Of a DNA stretch of 64,000 nt, positions 1-8,148 are shown piece after piece. Position 1 is the stretch's first letter. The number at the start of each line of letters is the position of its first letter. A program made the position numbers and the translations under genes. This DNA comes from Rhodobiaceae bacterium UBA7804 (GTDB lineage: Bacteria; Pseudomonadota; Alphaproteobacteria; Parvibaculales; Parvibaculaceae), in the NCBI GenBank assembly GCA_002480495.1, contig DLCG01000005.1, positions 245,159 to 309,158 on the forward strand. Direction: 5' to 3'. The notes below the pieces were generated by a model. It did not search any database and was not told the DNA's origin. It saw nothing but the letters and a program-made list of their open reading frames with translations.

Positions 1-285
1 GGCATGCCCTACATGTTCGCTCCGGACACGCAGAAGCATGTCCCGATGGTGTTCTGGGCCTCGCCGGGTTATCGCAGGGCATCTTTTCTCGATATCGCCT
101 GTGTCGGCACGGAATCGGGGAAGGAGTTCAGCCACGACAACCTCTTTCACTCCGTCCTCGGCATGTTCGATGTGCGCACGGATGTCTATCGTGCCGAACT
201 CGACCTGCTCGCGCCCTGTCGTCAGGGCGCGGCGGTTGCTCACGCGGCGGGCCTCCCCGCCCCAGACCAGGCGGCCCGCCCGTGA
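1..285 (+). CDS. Phosphoethanolamine transferase (EptA-like), C-terminal fragment
   Basis: The reading frame is open from the left edge, so only about the last 94 residues are present. The segment SHDNLFHSVLGMFDV is the conserved C-terminal metal-site region of EptA/MCR-type sulfatase-fold enzymes, which transfer phosphoethanolamine to lipid A at the periplasmic face of the inner membrane. The tail is Ala/Pro-rich and ends in TGA that overlaps the GTG of the next gene (GTGA). The overlap with a PAP2 phosphatase fits a lipid-A or phospholipid modification operon. The substrate is inferred from the family. Confidence 0.75.
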   Translation, partial: GMPYMFAPDTQKHVPMVFWASPGYRRASFLDIACVGTESGKEFSHDNLFHSVLGMFDVRTDVYRAELDLLAPCRQGAAVAHAAGLPAPDQAARP

Positions 286-998
286 GCGATACCTCTCTTT
301 CCGGTCTGCGCCGCAGCGCCCTTCGCTCGCCGGAAGTCGTATTCTCTCTCGGCGCGATTGCCATCTTCACGCTCTGGCCGCCCGTTCATGCGCTGGATCT
401 CTGGCTTGAGGCGCCGTTCTTTCAGGCCGGCTCATGGTTCTTTCCGCCCGGCGATCGGGGGATCGCTTACTGGCTCCTTTACCGGGGGCCGAAGATCGCG
501 CTCGTCGCAGCCGGCGTTTCTTCCCTTCTCTGGCTGATGTGGTGCGGGATCGCGAAGCGCTGGCGTCCCTTCCACACGCGCTTCCTGCTCGGCCTTCTTG
601 TCCTCGGCTTCACGCCGCTTCTCGTCGGCCTTTTGAAGAACGCGACGGGTGTTTCCTGTCCGGTTCAGGAAACGATCTTTGCCGGTCCCTATGAGCATGT
701 CGCGGTGTGGGACCGCATCTTCGATGTCGTTCAGTCCAATGAGCATCTGCGCTGCTGGCCTGCCGGGCATGCAGCCGCCGGATTTGGGCTCCTCGGGCTT
801 CGTGTTCTTGCCCCTGCCGGTGCTCGCCTCTCCCTGCTCTGGCTTCTGCCCGGTCTGGCGGGCGGCTGGGTGCTCGGGCTCTACCAGATGGCCCGGGGAC
901 AACATTATCTGTCACATACCATCGTCACCATGGCGATCGCGCTTCTTCTCTCCGTACTCGCCTGCATGATTCTCGACCGCATCGAGGATCGCGGTTGA
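282..998 (+). CDS. PAP2-family membrane phosphatase
   Basis: A 238-residue polytopic membrane protein. The three phosphatase blocks are visible: KNATGVSCP near residues 119-127 (a variant of the first motif with Cys where Arg is usual), PAGH at 160-163, and RGQHYLSH at 205-212 with the catalytic His. Such enzymes remove phosphate from lipid A 1-phosphate, phosphatidylglycerol phosphate or undecaprenyl diphosphate. The 4-nt GTGA overlap with the EptA-like gene means translational coupling and suggests lipid A as substrate, as in eptA/lpxE pairs. That assignment is inference. Confidence 0.8.
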   Translation: MSDTSLSGLRRSALRSPEVVFSLGAIAIFTLWPPVHALDLWLEAPFFQAGSWFFPPGDRGIAYWLLYRGPKIALVAAGVSSLLWLMWCGIAKRWRPFHTRFLLGLLVLGFTPLLVGLLKNATGVSCPVQETIFAGPYEHVAVWDRIFDVVQSNEHLRCWPAGHAAAGFGLLGLRVLAPAGARLSLLWLLPGLAGGWVLGLYQMARGQHYLSHTIVTMAIALLLSVLACMILDRIEDRG

Positions 999-1000
999 CC

Positions 1001-1075
1001 GGGGACAAGTTTTTCGGGCAAATCGAAACCTGCATGCGGAAAGCGTGTGTGACGTTTCGATGACGTTCGTGTGAC
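1001..1075. repeat. Copy 1 of a 26-nt repeat with GGGGACAAG box
   Basis: Positions 1050-1075 carry a 26-nt sequence, starting TGACGTTTCGATGACG, that recurs exactly at 53640-53665. It contains TGACGTT twice, 11 nt apart, followed by a third TGAC at the same spacing. A GGGGACAAG box lies upstream at 1001-1009, and similar boxes flank the second copy. This copy ends 23 nt before the TTG start of the lipid kinase. It may be a protein-binding site or a dispersed repeat. Confidence 0.6.
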
Positions 1076-1098
1076 AACAGCCCCCGGATATCCCCGCT

Positions 1099-1980
1099 TT
1101 GGCGCTTCGCCGTTTCATTCACATCATCCTCAACCCGACCGCGGGCAGGCGTAACAGGCGCCTTCTGGACGATGTCGTTGGCCGCCTTCGTGCCGCCGGT
1201 GCGGATGTCACCATCGAGCTAACGGAGGCCGCGGGACACGCGACCGAACTTGCGCGTGCCGCTGCGCGGTCGGGCAATGCAGACGTCATCGTCGCTGCCG
1301 GAGGCGATGGCACGATCAATGAAGTGGCGCGCGGGTTGCTCGGGCAGGGCGTCCCTCTCGGCATCGTTCCTCTCGGCACGGCGAACGTACTTGCTATCGA
1401 GATCGGGCTTCCTCCGAGGGCGGAGGAAGTAGCCTCCATGCTGCTTGGCGGTCCCGCGGAACTCATCGGCACGGGGCTCGTTCAGAACGAGATCTTCCTG
1501 ATGATGATCGGTATCGGCTTCGACGGCGAGATCGTGCATGGCATCGACCCGAAGCTGAAGCGGTTGTGGGGCAAGGGTGCCTTCATCTGGTCGGGTCTGA
1601 AGACATGGATGCGCGGCCCCGCGCATGACATTCGTCTTGTGGTGGATGGGCGCGAGAAACGCGCGGCCTGGGTCATCGTCACCAATGGCCGCCACTATGC
1701 AGGCCCATATATTCTGGCGCCGGAGGCGAACATCACGCAGCCGGGCCTTACGCTTTTCCTGTTCCGCAAGCCGTCGCGTTTCGCTTTCGCCGTTTATCTC
1801 GCGGCGCTCGGTCTCGGCGTCGTGCCGCGCCTCAAGAGTGTGGAGGTGCTGCCTGCACGCCACATCGATGTGCTTGGTCCGGAAGGTCTTGCCGTCGAAG
1901 TGGATGGGGACGATCGCGGTTTCCTGCCGCAGACGATCGAGCGCGGCACGCAGTTCCTGCGAATGGTCGTTCCGGGCTAG
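1099..1980 (+). CDS. Diacylglycerol/lipid kinase family protein
   Basis: A 293-residue protein of the DAGK catalytic (YegS/DgkB) family, which phosphorylates diacylglycerol, sphingoid or similar lipids with ATP. The N-terminus has the ILNPTAGRRNRR phosphate-binding segment and GGDGTINEV (GGDGT at 68-72). The C-terminal half has the beta-sandwich signature GLAVEVDGD. TTG at 1099 is the only start that keeps the full N-terminal motif. The gene follows the EptA/PAP2 pair on the same strand after 100 nt, so a role in envelope lipid turnover is plausible. Its stop overlaps the convergent gene by 4 nt (CTAG). Confidence 0.82.
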   Translation: MALRRFIHIILNPTAGRRNRRLLDDVVGRLRAAGADVTIELTEAAGHATELARAAARSGNADVIVAAGGDGTINEVARGLLGQGVPLGIVPLGTANVLAIEIGLPPRAEEVASMLLGGPAELIGTGLVQNEIFLMMIGIGFDGEIVHGIDPKLKRLWGKGAFIWSGLKTWMRGPAHDIRLVVDGREKRAAWVIVTNGRHYAGPYILAPEANITQPGLTLFLFRKPSRFAFAVYLAALGLGVVPRLKSVEVLPARHIDVLGPEGLAVEVDGDDRGFLPQTIERGTQFLRMVVPG

Positions 1981-3560
1981 GCGGCCTTCTCGTCGAAGCG
2001 CGGTCGGCCAATGCCGTTGCGTGATGGCAATTCCGAGATCGCACTCCAGCGCGCGTAGTATTCGGCCAGCGAAACGGAAACGCCGTCAGGTCCCATGATC
2101 CGGGCATGGGTACGTTTCAGCTTGCGCGGTTCGGCCACGCCGCATGAATGCGCGATGACGCAAACCTCATGCGTCACGCGCTCGGCATAGCGGCGCACGC
2201 GCTCCGCCTTGTCCGTCACGTCGAGTCCGCGCTGCAGGCGCTTGTTATGCGTCGTGATGCCGGTCGGGCATGTATTCTTGTTGCATTGAAGTGCCTGTAT
2301 GCAGCCGAGCGAGAACATGTAGCCGCGCGCGGAGCAGACGAAGTCCGCGCCGACGCAGAGCGCCCAGGCAACTTCGGCGGGCGTGATGAGCTTGCCGCTT
2401 GCATTCACGCGAATGCGTGTCTTCAGCTTGTGGCGCTCCAGCGCGTCGCAGAGCATCGGCAGGCTCTCCCAGATGGGAAGACCCACATAATCGATGAGCG
2501 GCATGGGGGCTGCGCCCGTGCCGCCATCCGCACTGTCCACCGTAATGAAGTCCGGCGCATTCTCGATGCCGCGCGCATTGATTTCTTCGCAGAGATCGTC
2601 TAGCCAGTCATAGGCGCCGAGCACCAGTTTGAAGCCCACGGGTTTTCCCGTTACCTCGCGCACATGGGAGATCATGTCGAGGAGGTCGGGAATGTTCTCC
2701 ACCTCGGGATGGCGGTTCGGGCTGATCGAGTCCGTTCCTTCGGGAATGCCGCGAATATGCGCGATCTCCGGCGTCACTTTCGCGCCGGGCAGGATGCCGC
2801 CCTTGCCGGGCTTCGCGCCCTGGCTGAGCTTGATCTCGAACATTTTGATTTGCTCTATGGCGGCGAGTTCTTTCAGCTTCTCGTCGCACATGGCGCCGGT
2901 CGCATCGCGGCAGCCATATTTCGCGGTGCCGATCTGGAAAACGATGTCGGCGCCGCCTTCAAGGTGGAAGGGCGAGAGCCCGCCTTCGCCGGTGTTGAGC
3001 CAGACACCGGCCATGCGTGCACCGTTGGAAAGCGCGAGTACGGCGGGCTTCGATATCGCGCCGTAGCTCATGCCTGAAATATTGTAGAGCGACGCCGTGC
3101 GATAGGGTGTGCGCGCGTAAGGCCCGACCTCGATTACCGCCGTCTCGGCGGCATTCTGGTCGAGCGGTGGAAAGGGGCAGTTCGCGAAAGTAACCGTGCC
3201 CGCGGGACGGAGATCGCGCGTGGAGCCGAAGGCGACCGTCGTGTCGACGCCCTTCGCCGCGCGATAGACCCATGCGCGTTGCGCGCGATTGAAGGGGAGC
3301 TCCTCGCGATCCATCGCGAAAAAGTACTGGCGGAAATATTCGCCCAGCGTTTCGAAGATATAGCGAAAGCGGCCGATGACCGGGTAGTTGCGGCGAACGG
3401 CGTGTTTCGTCTGTGTGCTGTCGATGACGTAGAGTGCGACGATGGCCAGCGCGAGGCAGCCGATGCCCATGATGAAGAGGGCCGAGAGGATGTCGACGAT
3501 CTGCCAGAGAGCGGAGCCGTTAAGCGTGTCGGCGAGTTCCTTCAGTGTCGTTCCGAACAT
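1977..3560 (-). CDS. FMN-binding glutamate synthase family protein
   Basis: A 527-residue protein related to the FMN/FeS synthase domain of glutamate synthase (GltB2), without the glutaminase domain of true GOGAT. A transmembrane stretch lies near residues 22-45, then a soluble barrel with GEGGLSPFH, KPGKGGILPG, TVDSADGGTGAAP and a Cys-containing loop (CNKNTCPTGI) where GltB binds its 3Fe-4S cluster. These stand-alone membrane-anchored members are common in proteobacteria, and their substrate is not established. The gene stands alone, convergent with the lipid kinase (4-nt overlap at CTAG). Confidence 0.8.
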   Translation of the reverse strand: MFGTTLKELADTLNGSALWQIVDILSALFIMGIGCLALAIVALYVIDSTQTKHAVRRNYPVIGRFRYIFETLGEYFRQYFFAMDREELPFNRAQRAWVYRAAKGVDTTVAFGSTRDLRPAGTVTFANCPFPPLDQNAAETAVIEVGPYARTPYRTASLYNISGMSYGAISKPAVLALSNGARMAGVWLNTGEGGLSPFHLEGGADIVFQIGTAKYGCRDATGAMCDEKLKELAAIEQIKMFEIKLSQGAKPGKGGILPGAKVTPEIAHIRGIPEGTDSISPNRHPEVENIPDLLDMISHVREVTGKPVGFKLVLGAYDWLDDLCEEINARGIENAPDFITVDSADGGTGAAPMPLIDYVGLPIWESLPMLCDALERHKLKTRIRVNASGKLITPAEVAWALCVGADFVCSARGYMFSLGCIQALQCNKNTCPTGITTHNKRLQRGLDVTDKAERVRRYAERVTHEVCVIAHSCGVAEPRKLKRTHARIMGPDGVSVSLAEYYARWSAISELPSRNGIGRPRFDEKAA

Positions 3561-3599
3561 CTGTGTCCCCCACCTTTGTTTCCCCCGCGCAGCCCGATC

Positions 3600-4538
3600 C
3601 TACGCGCCGGGTAGTGACGCTTCCGCGACAAGTGTCGGTCCGGCTGTTGCCTGTACGGGTTCGAGTACACGCGGCTCGGGCCGTTCCGCCTTCATCGCGA
3701 CTTCGGTTGGCGCATCGCCTTCCGCGATCGAGAGCCTAAGCCCTACGGCGGCGCTCGCCGTTTCGCGAACATTCTGTCCCGGCACCGGATCGAGCACTTT
3801 CGGCGCCGGACGATAGGCGATGGCGGGTGCGTCGGTGTTCGTCACGGACATAACTGCGGTCGCATGGCCCACCGACGGCTTCAATATGCCGGTGACGTCG
3901 ACCCTCGGCTGAAGCGCGGCAAGGGAGCGGCTCACCACGCGCTCGCGTTCGTTCTGCCAGATGCGGATCACGCGCGCGAAATAGCGATCGCCTTTCGACT
4001 CCGTCTGGGAGTGATAATCGGCAACGGCCTCCGGCCATGAGCGCGTTTGCTCGTGCAGACGCATCAGGAAGTCGGCGGCATAGGCGACATTGGTCATGGG
4101 ATCGAAGCCGTCCTCGAGGCTCGCAAATGCCTTCGGGTGATAACGGAGGTTCACCTGCATGCAGCCGATATCGATGGAACGCATGCCGCTCGCGAGCAGC
4201 GCACGCGTTTTCGCGACGGCATCGGCTTTCGTCTTGAAATAGTAGGCGCGGCCTTCGGCGTTGATGGTCCAGGGCCAGGCGCGTGTCTTGCGGGTTTTCG
4301 CGTCGTAGCGTCCGGACTCGGCCATCGCCACGGCGGCAAGAAGCGCGCGGGGGAGGTCGTTCTGCCGTTCGTGATGGATTGCGGCGTCTTCGCAGAGGAG
4401 CGCCGGATTCGCAGGGTCAGCCAGAAAGGTCTCCGGGGCAGCGTTTGCGCGGGAAGCGAGGGCGAGAAGTCCATACGCGATCACGCCGATGACGACGTGC
4501 CGTGCCGATGGTGACTTGTAGTCGCGTTGCGTCCTCAT
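3600..4538 (-). CDS. Secreted lytic transglycosylase-like protein
   Basis: About 312 residues. An N-terminal signal segment (VIGVIAYGLLALASRANA) is followed by an SLT-type fold: AVAMAESGRYD supplies the catalytic Glu, followed by SIDIGCMQVNLRYHP and VAYAADFLMRL, as in soluble lytic transglycosylases that cleave peptidoglycan with 1,6-anhydro product formation. The C-terminal 110 residues are Pro/Ala-rich and look disordered. The start at 4538 has GGAAGG just upstream; an upstream ATG at 4571 would add 11 residues without a well-spaced ribosome site. Confidence 0.78.
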   Translation of the reverse strand: MRTQRDYKSPSARHVVIGVIAYGLLALASRANAAPETFLADPANPALLCEDAAIHHERQNDLPRALLAAVAMAESGRYDAKTRKTRAWPWTINAEGRAYYFKTKADAVAKTRALLASGMRSIDIGCMQVNLRYHPKAFASLEDGFDPMTNVAYAADFLMRLHEQTRSWPEAVADYHSQTESKGDRYFARVIRIWQNERERVVSRSLAALQPRVDVTGILKPSVGHATAVMSVTNTDAPAIAYRPAPKVLDPVPGQNVRETASAAVGLRLSIAEGDAPTEVAMKAERPEPRVLEPVQATAGPTLVAEASLPGA

Positions 4539-4681
4539 GGAGCCCTTCCAGCGATCGATGCCTGGGGTCATCCTGAGGACAAGACATTAAAAAACCTTTT
4601 GGCTGTTTGAATTTAGGTGCGTTTGCCTTCCCTTCGGATGGGGAGCTGGATAAGGGTTTTCAGCGGGGGTGCGACTTTCTG

Positions 4682-4819
4682 TTGCGCTGCACATTTCGGC
4701 ATATCAGATGCCCGACCTGTCCAAAAAAATCGCGTTGTGCCAATAAGTTGGGCGAAAATATCTTTTTGCTGCGCTGCGCAAGAAATTTGAAGTTCGGGCT
4801 TGATTTGTGTGCAGCGCAA
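4682..4819. promoter_or_regulatory. Inverted TGC-N3-GCA dyads upstream of the sRNA
   Basis: TTGCGCTGCACA at 4682-4693 and its exact reverse complement TGTGCAGCGCAA at 4808-4819 flank a third related dyad, TGCGC-T-GCGCA, at 4770-4780. The outer two contain TGC-N3-GCA, the kind of dyad recognised by PhaR/AniA carbon-storage regulators in alphaproteobacteria. The copy at 4810-4818 would sit between a CTTGAT -35-like element (4799-4804) and the sRNA start. No credible protein-coding gene was found between 4539 and 4955. Confidence 0.45.
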
Positions 4820-4849
4820 TGTCATCTTGTGCATCGCGGCATCGGTTGA

Positions 4850-4929
4850 GACTTTCTCCCCTTGCCGTAGCCCTTCCTGGGCGTTTCCTCCCTAAACTTG
4901 GGCCCTGGTTCGCCAGGGCCCCTTTTTTT
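4850..4929 (+). ncRNA. Probable trans-acting sRNA (alpha-r8/MmgR-like)
   Basis: A strong factor-independent terminator on the + strand has no + strand gene upstream; both flanking genes are on the other strand. Just before it, at about 4884-4893, lies TTTCCTCCCT, a pyrimidine-rich anti-Shine-Dalgarno-like stretch that would be single-stranded. From memory, this decamer next to a GC-rich terminator is the hallmark of the alphaproteobacterial alpha-r8 family (MmgR of Sinorhizobium meliloti, about 77 nt, controlling polyhydroxybutyrate storage). The 5' end is uncertain, between about 4834 and 4856. Family assignment needs a covariance-model search. Confidence 0.6.
4900..4929 (+). terminator. Rho-independent terminator of the sRNA
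   Basis: A perfect 9-bp stem GGGCCCTGG/CCAGGGCCC with a TTCG tetraloop (4909-4912) is followed by seven T at 4923-4929. Confidence 0.85.
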
Positions 4930-4955
4930 GCGGAAATCAGCGGAAAATCAGGGTG

Positions 4956-5990
4956 TCAGAAGGCGGCGCCCCGGAGGCCCGCGCCAAGGGAGGACCAGTC
5001 GCGCTCCGCCATCTCGGTGGCGAATGCAGCCATGTCGTCACGCACCCGCACAAAATTCTCCGATCGCTCCAGCTTCCACTCGTCCATATAGAGGGCGCGG
5101 TTGATCTCTATCTGCAGGGCGTGAAGCCCCTGCGCGGGCCTGCCGTAATGCTCGGTGTTGAAGCCGCCGGCATAGGGATTGTTCCGCGCCACGCTGTAGC
5201 CGAGCCGCTTGAGAATCCTTTCCGCCTCCGCGGTGATGGGGGCGGCGCAGGACGTGCCGTAGCGATCTCCCAGCACGATGTCCGGCCTGTCGAAACCGTT
5301 GTCATCGTCGGCCGGTCCTCCGACCGAGGGCATGGAGTGGCAGTCGATCAGGATGGCGCAGCCAAAGCCCCTGATCGTCTGTTCGAGGAGTTCCCGGAGC
5401 GCCTCGTGAAAGGGCATGTAGAGATGCCTGATGCGCTGTTCGGCAACCGCGTATGAGAGAGGTTCCCGGTATATTTCTGCCGAGTCCGCCACAACGCGGG
5501 CAATCGTGCCAAGCCCGCCCGCCACGCGCAGGGAACGGGTGTTCACATGCGGAGGCAGGGGTTCCGCGAACATTGTGGGGTCGAGTTCGTAAGGCTCCCG
5601 ATTCGCATCGAGATAGGCGCGGGGGAAGCGGGCATGCAGGAGGGGAGCTCCAAGCGGCACCACGCCGCCGAAAAGCTCCTCTACAAAGCAATCTTCCGAA
5701 CGGCGCAGCGTGACCGGGTCGAGATTGGAGCCGCGAACGAAGTCTTCCGGATAGCAGCGCCCGCTATGGGGTGAACTGAAAACGAAGGGAATCCCTTGCG
5801 ATACCGGCCTTTCGATAATGACCGGGTGCTCGAAAAGGCTGGCCTCATCGATTCCCGAGGCGCCGGTAGGAACGCTCCGGGTTTCGTTCTTGTCCTCGGT
5901 CGTATCGGGGGCCAGATCCATAGGGGGAGCTTCGCTGCCTGCCTTGTCGCTGTTCGGAGGCGCCGGAGCGCTTTCGGCAAAGCATAGCAT
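4956..5990 (-). CDS. N-formylglutamate amidohydrolase family protein
   Basis: The FGase domain occupies about the last 270 residues: FSSPHSGRCYPEDF, TLRRSEDCFVEELF, DANREPYELDP and the metal-binding IDCHSMPSVGG. Enzymes of this fold hydrolyse N-formyl-L-glutamate to formate and glutamate in histidine breakdown. No other hut gene is present here, so the physiological substrate is open. The start is uncertain: 5990 (ATG) is taken, with 5921 (ATG) and 6062 (TTG) as alternatives, and all residues before the domain are low-complexity. The gene is divergent from cpdR, a neighbourhood I recall from other alphaproteobacteria. Confidence 0.8.
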   Translation of the reverse strand: MLCFAESAPAPPNSDKAGSEAPPMDLAPDTTEDKNETRSVPTGASGIDEASLFEHPVIIERPVSQGIPFVFSSPHSGRCYPEDFVRGSNLDPVTLRRSEDCFVEELFGGVVPLGAPLLHARFPRAYLDANREPYELDPTMFAEPLPPHVNTRSLRVAGGLGTIARVVADSAEIYREPLSYAVAEQRIRHLYMPFHEALRELLEQTIRGFGCAILIDCHSMPSVGGPADDDNGFDRPDIVLGDRYGTSCAAPITAEAERILKRLGYSVARNNPYAGGFNTEHYGRPAQGLHALQIEINRALYMDEWKLERSENFVRVRDDMAAFATEMAERDWSSLGAGLRGAAF

Positions 5991-6207
5991 GACGAGCGCG
6001 GGGTGACAGGGCGCTCGGCCAAAGAGGGCGCTGGGTGTGCGCTTGCGATCACGTTTGCGCAAATAGAACCGGAAACAGCGCCATTCCCGGCCTGCTTCAC
6101 ATCCTGTTTACTCTTCACATCCTAGTGTGCGTTCATGGAATCGCAGGCGGCCGGAGCCGCGGCGAAAACCGGAAAACGGGCAATCTGAAGACGATCGGGC
6201 TGGGCAA

Positions 6208-6570
6208 ATGGCACGAATTCTCCTTGCGGAAGACGATGAATCCATGCGCCGGTTTCTGGCCAAGGCATTGGAGAATGCGGGTCATGAGGTGGTGGCCTGT
6301 GGCCGCGGCGATGCCGCTCACGATTGCCTCAGGGAGGATGTCTTCGACATCCTGCTGACCGATATCGTGATGCCGGAAATGGACGGTATCGAGCTGGCCC
6401 GGGTGGCCGCCGAGCTCGATCCGACGCTCAAGATCATGTTCATCACCGGCTTTGCGGCCGTGGCGCTCAATCCCGAGGTTTCGGCACCGCGCGACGCCAA
6501 GGTCCTGTCCAAACCCTTCCATCTGCGCGATCTCGTTGCCGAGGTGGACCGGCTGATGGCCGCCGCCTGA
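6208..6570 (+). CDS. cpdR: CpdR-type single-domain response regulator
   Basis: A 120-residue receiver with no output domain. The acidic pocket is E8-D9-D10, the phosphoacceptor is D52 in TDIVMPEMDG, the switch Thr is T80, and K102 lies in VLSKPF. MFITGFAAVAL matches CpdR, the adaptor that in its unphosphorylated state directs ClpXP to substrates such as CtrA and PdeA in Caulobacter. ATG at 6208 gives the canonical MARILLAEDD start. The CckA/ChpT phosphorelay genes are not in the window. Confidence 0.88.
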   Translation: MARILLAEDDESMRRFLAKALENAGHEVVACGRGDAAHDCLREDVFDILLTDIVMPEMDGIELARVAAELDPTLKIMFITGFAAVALNPEVSAPRDAKVLSKPFHLRDLVAEVDRLMAAA

Positions 6571-6621
6571 GGCGGGCGGTTTCACGGGATCCGGCTGGCC
6601 GCTTCTGGCCCCGTTTCCGGC

Positions 6622-6649
6622 TTGTCTTTGCCCTTTATCCTCGTTATAC
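6622..6649 (+). promoter_or_regulatory. Putative sigma-70 promoter of tRNA-Val
   Basis: TTGTCT at 6622-6627 and TTATAC at 6644-6649 are separated by 16 nt. Transcription would begin about 55 nt before the mature tRNA. Confidence 0.45.
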
Positions 6650-6713
6650 GAACGGCCTCTGACCGGTTTCGGCCGGGGGGGCGCTTCGGCGCCAGACATC
6701 TCCTCGTGGCAAT

Positions 6714-6788
6714 GGGCGTGTAGCTCAGCGGGAGAGCACTTCGTTGACATCGAAGGGGTCACAGGTTCAATCCCTGTCACGCCCACCA
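6714..6788 (+). tRNA. tRNA-Val (anticodon GAC)
   Basis: A complete cloverleaf: acceptor GGGCGTG pairs with CACGCCC, the D-arm is GCTC/GAGC, anticodon stem CTTCG/CGAAG encloses TTGACAT with GAC at 6746-6748, and the T-arm ACAGG-TTCAATC-CCTGT is intact. CCA is encoded at 6786-6788. The flanks show no integrase gene or att-like duplication. Confidence 0.96.
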
Positions 6789-6993
6789 TTGCCCTCCATT
6801 TCTGTCAGTTGAGTTTGCAGCGCGGACGGTTTTTGCCGGTTCCGTAGCGACATGCTGGCAAATTGCCATTTTCGCGCCGCGCCAAATGGCCTATTCCAGA
6901 CCATCCACGCCAACCGAGCTGTCCAATAGCGAAGAGCCGTCTCGCTGCCGGATGGATTGCCTGACAGGCGGCAAAGCCTAAAGAGCGATATTC

Positions 6994-8133
6994 ATGAAGT
7001 TCGATGCCCAATCCCTGAAGACGTTTTCGCCTCGTTCCGTCCTTGTCGGCCTCGGCGGCCTTCTGGTGGCGGTGATCGCGGTCGTCTTCGTCTACCGCCT
7101 TTACGGCGTGATCATGGGCCAGGGCAATGAAGGCGGCTTTCCTCCTCCTGTCGTGGAGGTGATAAAGGCCAGCAAGGAAGAAGTGAACCTGCGTGTCTCC
7201 GCTCTCGGCACCCTGCAGGCGGATCAGGCGATTACCGTCCGGCCCGAAATCACCGGCATCGTGACAAGTATCGAATTCACGGATGGCGAGCGCATCGAGA
7301 AGGACGATGTCATCATCACCCTCGATGACAGGGACCTGAAAGCCCGGCTCATGCAGGCGGAAGCCCGACTGACGCTGACGCGCGCCAACTATCAGCGCGC
7401 GGAGCGTCTGTTGAAGCAGGGTTCCGGCACGGCGCGGGCGCGCGACGAAGCACTTAACGATTTCAAGTCCGCGGAAGCCGAGGTGGCAGCCACCGAAACG
7501 GCGCTCGACAAGGCGACGATCAAGGCACCTTTCGGCGGCATCATCGGGCTTCGCCAGGTAAGCCTTGGACAATTCCTGACCGCGGGCGATCCGATTGCGA
7601 CGCTCGCGGATGTGGACAATCTGCGCATCGATTTTCAGGTGTCCGAAGTCTTCCTGACCGAAGTCGGCAAGGGTCAACCGGTCAACGTCATCTTCGATGC
7701 GCTGCCGGAACAGGTCTATGAAGGTGTCATCAGCGCTGTCGATCCGGTGGTCAGCGTGGACGGCCGCGCGCTGAGCGTTCGAGCCGTCCTGCAAAATGTC
7801 GATGGCAAGCTCCGGCCGGGTCTTTTCGGCCGGGTTGAAATCGTGACGGATACGCGCCGGTCCATCATGCTGCCCGAGGCCTCGATCGTCACCACGCCGA
7901 CGGGCGAGAAGGCTGTCTTCACGGTGGTGGACGGGCAGGCGAAGATGAGCCCCGTCACCATCGGAACGCGCATTCCCGGCGAAGTGGAAATCCTTTCAGG
8001 CGTCGAGGATGGAGACACGGTGATCGTCAGCGGTCAGCTCAAGGTTCAGAACGGAGCGCCGGTCGAAATCGCGAATGACGATTCCGGAAATGCGGGCGTA
8101 TCAGAGGCGGGCGGTGCGGCCGCGGCCGAATAG
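6994..8133 (+). CDS. RND efflux periplasmic adaptor (membrane fusion protein)
   Basis: A 379-residue HlyD/AcrA-family protein with an N-terminal anchor (about 17-40), a lipoyl-like half (VRPEITGIVTSIEF, IEKDDVIITLDDRDL), a helical hairpin (about 105-180), the second lipoyl half (ATIKAPFGGIIGL) and the beta-barrel and membrane-proximal domains. It links an inner-membrane RND pump to an outer-membrane channel. It lies 15 nt upstream of the pump gene, surely co-transcribed. No TolC-type channel gene follows, so the channel must be shared or encoded elsewhere. Confidence 0.92.
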   Translation: MKFDAQSLKTFSPRSVLVGLGGLLVAVIAVVFVYRLYGVIMGQGNEGGFPPPVVEVIKASKEEVNLRVSALGTLQADQAITVRPEITGIVTSIEFTDGERIEKDDVIITLDDRDLKARLMQAEARLTLTRANYQRAERLLKQGSGTARARDEALNDFKSAEAEVAATETALDKATIKAPFGGIIGLRQVSLGQFLTAGDPIATLADVDNLRIDFQVSEVFLTEVGKGQPVNVIFDALPEQVYEGVISAVDPVVSVDGRALSVRAVLQNVDGKLRPGLFGRVEIVTDTRRSIMLPEASIVTTPTGEKAVFTVVDGQAKMSPVTIGTRIPGEVEILSGVEDGDTVIVSGQLKVQNGAPVEIANDDSGNAGVSEAGGAAAAE

Positions 8134-8148
8134 GCAGGGAAAAGCGAC

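Noticed and set aside
1050..1075. Pho box for PhoB
   Set aside because: The 11-nt direct repeat recalls one, but the sequence differs from CTGTCAT repeats, it is too close to the TTG start, and the second copy does not precede a gene.
4613..4834. 73-residue minus-strand ORF
   Set aside because: Its only regularity (two CAAQQK) comes from the repeated TGCGCTGC DNA dyads; no ribosome site.
6714..6788. tRNA-Val as an integration site
   Set aside because: No integrase, no GC shift and no 3' tRNA duplication downstream.
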